Positions 59,570 to 64,000 of a stretch of 64,000 nucleotides of DNA are shown here, piece by piece. A program made the translations under genes and the position numbers. The notes beneath the pieces were generated by a model. The model was not told the DNA's origin, searched no databases, and saw only the letters and a list, made by a program, of their open reading frames with translations. Location of the stretch: positions 2,990,171-3,054,170 of the forward strand of contig BCKC01000002.1 of assembly GCA_001600455.1 (NCBI GenBank), given 5' to 3'. Each line of letters opens with the position of its first letter. The first letter of the stretch is position 1. The DNA comes from Endocalyx cinctus. Lineage: Eukaryota > Ascomycota > Sordariomycetes > Amphisphaeriales > Apiosporaceae.

Positions 59570-61764
59570 CTATATGGAAGGAAACATCTCCCAGAATCCA
59601 ATCTCCATCTGTGTCTCAAATCAGTACTTCAAATTACGCCCAAGTCATTCATTCGTTCGGAGAGATCAGGGACTATATGATAAAATGGAATCTTCTACCG
59701 GTAGAAAAATACTACGTTTGATATATAGGAGTGAGTGACTTGCCTTGGTAGCGTGAATAAATATCTTGACGAGTTCTTCGATTCTGCTGGGCGATTGCAA
59801 CGCGGCGTGCTTCTCTATGAGTTCCGAACCCGTCTGCACCGCTTGCACGTAGTCATCGGCCAGATAATTCAATATCCACGGCCAGTACGTATTTCCGTCC
59901 GTCTTATCCGTCACGGGATCGATTTCGAGATGTTTGGCTATAGCACCGTATCCAAGGAGACAGGGTGCAAGTGCGAGTTGGAGGCCGAGCCAGTCTTCCG
60001 ACTGTCCGATGTCGAGTACGTATCGAGTATATGCCGTACAAGCTGGTTATTCATCGTAAGTGTATCATTTCAAGAAGATAAAGATCATAAAAGAATCATG
60101 AAGAGGATGGCATTGTTTTTTTTTACCTTGGTGCTCTTCCGTAGCCTCCATCTCCTCCTTTGAAATCCCAAAACTTTTACAGTAATTTAAATGAAGGTTC
60201 ATCTCGGTGAAGATGTGCGATACTATCTTTGCCCCCTACACGTGATGAAACGACAAAAGTCAGCATTGCCATATTCCTTTCTTTTTCCCCGGAGAAGACG
60301 ACAAAGCGTCGTTCACACTTACCGCCGCGATATCTTCTATATTCTTCGATTTATACGAGCCCAGCGCGTTAGCTCTCGCGAAGTGCACCAGATACAGGTA
60401 ATCTTGAATCAGGTAATTCTTGAACGAGTCAAGCGGTAACCGTCCGTTCCCGAGACCAAGCACAAACGGATGGTAGATATAACGGCGCCATACCGGTGCA
60501 ACCTCAGTTCGCGATAATAAATATTCGAGAAAATGACCTCTGCCCAAAACAAAAAGTCGGAGATATTATGTGAGCGACAAGGCAAATAAGAAAATATTTC
60601 TCAATTTCTTATTAGACGTGGTGATCAATAACTTACGGCGCAAAAGGAAGGGTGAACATAGAATGAAAATGGTTAAGCGGCCCGTTACCCTGTCCGTATC
60701 CGGGCGCGGTCTTGATCCCGGCCTCGACGTACCGGCACGCGGACGTGACCGCTTCCCGAATATGCATTCCGCGAGCCAGATTCGCCGCAATCGCCGACGC
60801 CAGCGAGCACCCGGTACCGTGCGTGTTCTTGGAGTCCAGGTACGGGCTCTGTATCCGGACGAGCTCGTCGTCCGCTTCTCCGGCTAGTACGTTGACGACG
60901 ATCTCCTTTTCCTCGGCGGAGCGCGCGATCGTCCCGTCCTTCTTGAACGGTACGTGCCCGCCCTTGAGGAGAACCCATTTCGGTCCCAGCCGCCGCAGTT
61001 GGCGGGCTGCCTTCTCCAAGTCGTCGATGCATTGGATATTCGCGGGGTCGATGCCCGAGTCGGTGAGTAAGAGCTCTGCTTCGGGTATATTGGGGGTTAG
61101 GATGAATGCGTGCGGCAGCAAAAGCATCCGCAGTTCGTGTGCGGCTTTCGAAGGTAGTAGTTGAGCGCCCGTAGTAGCGACCATGACCTATTTTCATTGA
61201 GTATTCTTGATCATGTAAAACACCTGTCATTCTCCGTAGCTTAATAAAAAAAAGATTAAACATACAGGATCCAAGACTAGCGTAGTAACCTGATAGTCTT
61301 TCAGAGCCTGCGCAAGCATCTCGATGGTAGCGGCCGAAGCAAGCATGCCTTATCTTCCTCTCAGCCCACACGAGCCCGTTATGATATTGAAACTAAATAA
61401 CTCACCAGTCTTGACGACGGCGGGCCGGATATCTTTGAAAACGGCATCGATTTGTCTTCTGGTAAACTCCGGAGGCACGTAGTGTATGTCATCCACGCCC
61501 GTAGTGTTCTGGGCGGTTAAAGCCGAAGTTGCCGTCATAGCATAGCATCCATGGGCGGCGATGACTTTCTGATCGGCTTCGAGACCCCTATTAATTTCCC
61601 AATTCATCAGAAATTTTCTTCATCCTTAGTGGTAATTTAATCCGAAACCGGACATATTTTTGGAAAGCTGGGTGCGGTATATATATGAAGCATTTAAAGC
61701 TTATGACTTACGCACCACCGGATGAGTCGCTGCCGGCGATAATAAGAACTGTTTTGTTCGCCAT
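59570..61764 (-). CDS. THI20: THI20: HMP/HMP-P kinase fused to TenA thiaminase II
   Basis: This bifunctional enzyme phosphorylates hydroxymethylpyrimidine and its phosphate for thiamine synthesis and hydrolyses thiamine or its breakdown products for salvage. Eight exons are supported: 61764-61712, 61587-61406, 61348-61266, 61187-60637, 60539-60323, 60235-60127, 60042-59744 and 59608-59570, giving 510 residues (yeast Thi20 551). The ThiD kinase domain shows AGSDSSGGAGLEAD (10-23), DPVMVATTGAQLL (from 105) and the anion-hole HGTGCS (229-234). The TenA domain starts near 291 (GHFLEYLL), with YLVHFARANALGSYK, the expected catalytic Cys400 in ACTAYTRYV, and the terminal MEIGFWEM (499-506). The last intron has a GC donor. 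No TPP riboswitch was recognised nearby. Confidence 0.93.
59609..59743 (-). other. GC-AG intron in THI20
   Basis: The 135-base intron begins GCAAGTC and ends ACACAG on the minus strand. Skipping it joins FIHATK to MEIGFWEM, the expected C-terminal helix of TenA; reading through gives unrelated sequence. The exon boundary AG|GCAAGT is otherwise a perfect donor consensus, as is typical for real GC donors. Confidence 0.85.
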
Positions 61765-62525
61765 TTTACGAACGTAGTAACTACTTGATAAGTAGTTAGG
61801 CTGCTTTTCTTCTTTTTTTTTTTTTCTCTCTTCAAAAAATCAACTTATGGATTTGGTAAAGACGTCACCAGAGTTGAGAAGACTTTGACCCAGTTTGTAT
61901 GAGCACTTACAATACTACGTAATTGCTAATGAGATAAGTATACATAAATATACGTGGGGTTCTTTAGTATTAGTCTCACTATGTGACACAACTCTTGGTA
62001 AGTCTCCATCAGATAACGACTGATTTTTCGAGAGATGTTGCTCAAATATGTCATCACATAGTGTATAGCTAAGTATTCAATACATATCACAGACTATGCG
62101 AATAAGCACTTCGTTAATTCAGGTACATACTAAGGACTTGCTTTGTCGAGCTCCTCAAACCGGGAGTTTTTGCTTCTTTTTTCTTCCACTCATGCTTTTT
62201 GGTATTCCCAATCATTCATGTAACTCCAAAACACCTCGGAAACGATTTAACATGGCCTCCGACTCCCCAATTCCATGAATCAAAAAACAAGCAAGAAAAA
62301 AAAAAAAAACAGTAGCCTCTACCATACAATATGCTCCAGTCACCCCCTATTCTAGAAGTAGTCGTACATTTGAGTCGTCAAGACTTGACCTAGTCGACGT
62401 CGAAATATGCAAGGTCCGTCTACAAATGGATGCCCGCAATGGCCGTGCATCTTTGTACTTCTACAATATACGTCCGTGGTCGACTATCCAAATATCCAAA
62501 AGTTAGCTCGCTAAAAGCCCTTATG
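61765..62525. promoter_or_regulatory. THI20 promoter / RICTOR 3' flank
   Basis: This stretch lies between the THI20 start and the RICTOR stop, both on the minus strand. A T-rich run (61813-61825) reads as an A tract just upstream of THI20, and an A15 run occurs at about 62296-62310. I searched for the conserved TPP-aptamer words (CTGAGA followed by a GATC-type P4/P5 element) and did not find them. No gene was seen. Confidence 0.5.
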
Positions 62526-64000
62526 TTAAATCGATGATTGATAAACGCTCGTCGTGTCTCTCGGAAAGTTAGCAGGATCGCTTATGCTCCTCTGTCTTTC
62601 CGTTCGACGATCGTCTCCAGAAATGCTCTCCATTTCGTCACCACTCTCGTCGCCATAGACGATATATCTCAAGACGCTTTTATCAAAAAGTTCTATCACA
62701 AGATGTCGATCAGGCAGCCTATAATGATGGTTTTCTAGCAACGCCAGAACACGACGGAAGAGTGCGGGTTCGCGGAATCCAGGTGCTTTCTTGAGTCTTA
62801 ATTGGTGAAGCTCAACCTTGGCCTTCTTATGTAGCACCATATCGCCCAACTCTACCATGAGTTCTAAAATCCGTCGATTTGTCTCGTCTTCGTCATCGAG
62901 ACTAATGGGCAGAGGATCGAGGATTGTCTTTTGTGTGTCGGGGAGAACAATCGATGACGGAACCTCGTATTTCCAAGGTTCGCAGGACAGGAATCTAGAG
63001 AGATTTGAGGGGACGCAAAGCCCCAACGAAGTTCCCAGAGGGGTGGTTTGGGATTCCCAGCCATGTTCTGAGAGAATCTCAAGTCCGTGCACCGATCTAG
63101 AAATAAGGCCTAGAACGAAGAATGCCGTTCCCCTTAGACTCATTACATCGTGTGACTGAGCAATCTTGACGATATGTTCAACCACATCCGTCGACTCTAA
63201 AAATGGCGCGCCGAGTTCCATAGAGCCTACGTTGCCAACTGCCCACAAACAGCCTTTGACCTTCGTGATAAGCTCGGGATCCTCCGACTGCATCCCGTAA
63301 TCACGGATTGTCGAGGCGAACTCTTCGAAGTGCCCCTTATCCTCTAGAAGTTTACAGCCCTCTCTAGTGCGGGTAAGTTCTCGGTAAAAATGGGGTGGCA
63401 TATGGCTGTCTTGATCCGGGTCCATCTCGTCGACATACATGCTCAGGCAAGCTGCTTGATCGTCGTGCGTGTCCACAAAGGAGCGCGCAAGACTGGCCTC
63501 GATGAGACCAACGTAATTGTCGTTGCGGCCTAAAAACCAGTCATCCATTTCATTGCTGATATAATCTAACCCGTCCAAGTAATGGTAGCCAATAGAGGTG
63601 GACAAGAATCGTAACAGCAAAGGAGCTCCGATCTCGCCTAAATGATCAAGAGCTGGGCGGCATTCAACGATGTACTCTAGCAAAGGCTTGCTGTTGCATG
63701 CTTTTTCGAGTATTTTCACCGCTGTGGCACAAACTTCTACTTCCGGGTCATAAAGCTGAGTGACAAGAAGTTGGATCGCCCACTTTGCGTCATTTATGAT
63801 CTCTCCAGAAGGTGTTGCTTGCTGTCTGGTCGCATATTTCCTGAGGGTATTTGTAGCGTGAATTCGCATGTCCTTCGCACCGGCCGTCAGAGCTTTTGAT
63901 AGGAGGATTCGGGGATGTCCTTGAAGGCCGTAGTCGAGGTTGGCTAATATCAACTTGATAAGGTCTGGCCGTTGCTTAAAGTCAACAATATGGTACATCA
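62526..64000 (-). CDS. TORC2 subunit RICTOR/AVO3 (Ste20 of fission yeast), C-terminal part
   Basis: The frame is open from the right edge to the stop at 62526, about 490 residues; the N-terminal part lies outside the window, so the ATG at 63998 is not the start. RICTOR/Avo3 is the defining scaffold of TOR complex 2, which controls AGC kinases, the plasma membrane and actin. The conserved RICTOR domain V is plain: KGCLWAVGNVGSMELGAPFL, DVVEHIVKIAQSHDVMSLRG, then TAFFVLGLISRSVHGLEIL followed by HGWES. Before it, helical repeat sequence includes DWFLGRNDNYVGLIE. The Ser/acidic C-terminal tail ends PRDTTSVYQSSI. No intron is needed in this part. Confidence 0.93.
   Translation of the reverse strand, partial: MYHIVDFKQRPDLIKLILANLDYGLQGHPRILLSKALTAGAKDMRIHATNTLRKYATRQQATPSGEIINDAKWAIQLLVTQLYDPEVEVCATAVKILEKACNSKPLLEYIVECRPALDHLGEIGAPLLLRFLSTSIGYHYLDGLDYISNEMDDWFLGRNDNYVGLIEASLARSFVDTHDDQAACLSMYVDEMDPDQDSHMPPHFYRELTRTREGCKLLEDKGHFEEFASTIRDYGMQSEDPELITKVKGCLWAVGNVGSMELGAPFLESTDVVEHIVKIAQSHDVMSLRGTAFFVLGLISRSVHGLEILSEHGWESQTTPLGTSLGLCVPSNLSRFLSCEPWKYEVPSSIVLPDTQKTILDPLPISLDDEDETNRRILELMVELGDMVLHKKAKVELHQLRLKKAPGFREPALFRRVLALLENHHYRLPDRHLVIELFDKSVLRYIVYGDESGDEMESISGDDRRTERQRSISDPANFPRDTTSVYQSSI

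Noticed and set aside
61765..62100. Possible TPP riboswitch for THI20
   Set aside because: Thiamine genes of filamentous fungi can carry TPP aptamers in 5' introns, but the conserved aptamer words were not found upstream or in the first intron.

Overview
The window is nuclear DNA of a filamentous ascomycete (Pezizomycotina, probably a sordariomycete). Most of the genes carry introns with GT-AG ends, 53 to 478 bases long and mostly under 200. The proteins are typical fungal housekeeping and developmental families, and one of them is a CON7-type C2H2 regulator found in filamentous ascomycetes. I see no operons, ribosome-binding sites, CRISPR array, transposase, reverse transcriptase, or recognisable rRNA or tRNA gene. 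The species cannot be named from the sequence alone.

Layout. 1289-3820 (+) encodes a large low-complexity protein with a CRIB-like Cdc42/Rac-binding motif. 5187-10697 (-) is RRP5, a pre-rRNA processing factor. 11145-13927 (+) is a YMC020W-like alpha/beta hydrolase that shares a short divergent promoter with RRP5. 16620-25451 (+) is an intronless 2943-residue FMP27/BLTP2 bridge-like lipid-transfer protein. 26551-27422 (-) is the ESCRT-II subunit VPS22/SNF8, divergent from 28063-28942 (+), ribosomal protein S16 (uS9). 30050-32035 (-) is the U5 snRNP assembly factor AAR2. 37266-39090 (-) is the CON7-like transcription factor. 56115-58582 (-) is the DEAD-box helicase DBP2, 59570-61764 (-) is the bifunctional thiamine enzyme THI20, and 62526 to the right edge (-) is the C-terminal part of the TORC2 subunit RICTOR/AVO3.

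The genes fall into ordinary cell functions: ribosome production (RRP5, RPS16, DBP2), splicing (AAR2), membrane traffic and lipid transfer (VPS22, FMP27), signalling (CRIB protein, RICTOR) and thiamine supply (THI20). They are not a metabolic cluster. The exon structures given were rebuilt by hand from splice sites, frame continuity and conserved protein motifs across each junction.

The striking feature of the layout is a stretch of about 24 kb (32036-56114) containing only CON7. Some 17 kb of it lies directly upstream of the CON7 start and is full of homopolymer runs and microsatellites, with no convincing protein gene. The other points worth attention are a long DBP2 intron at the same position and phase as the yeast DBP2 intron, with most of it open in the downstream reading frame, and a GC-AG intron before a 12-codon last exon in THI20. 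I did not find a clearly novel multi-gene system.
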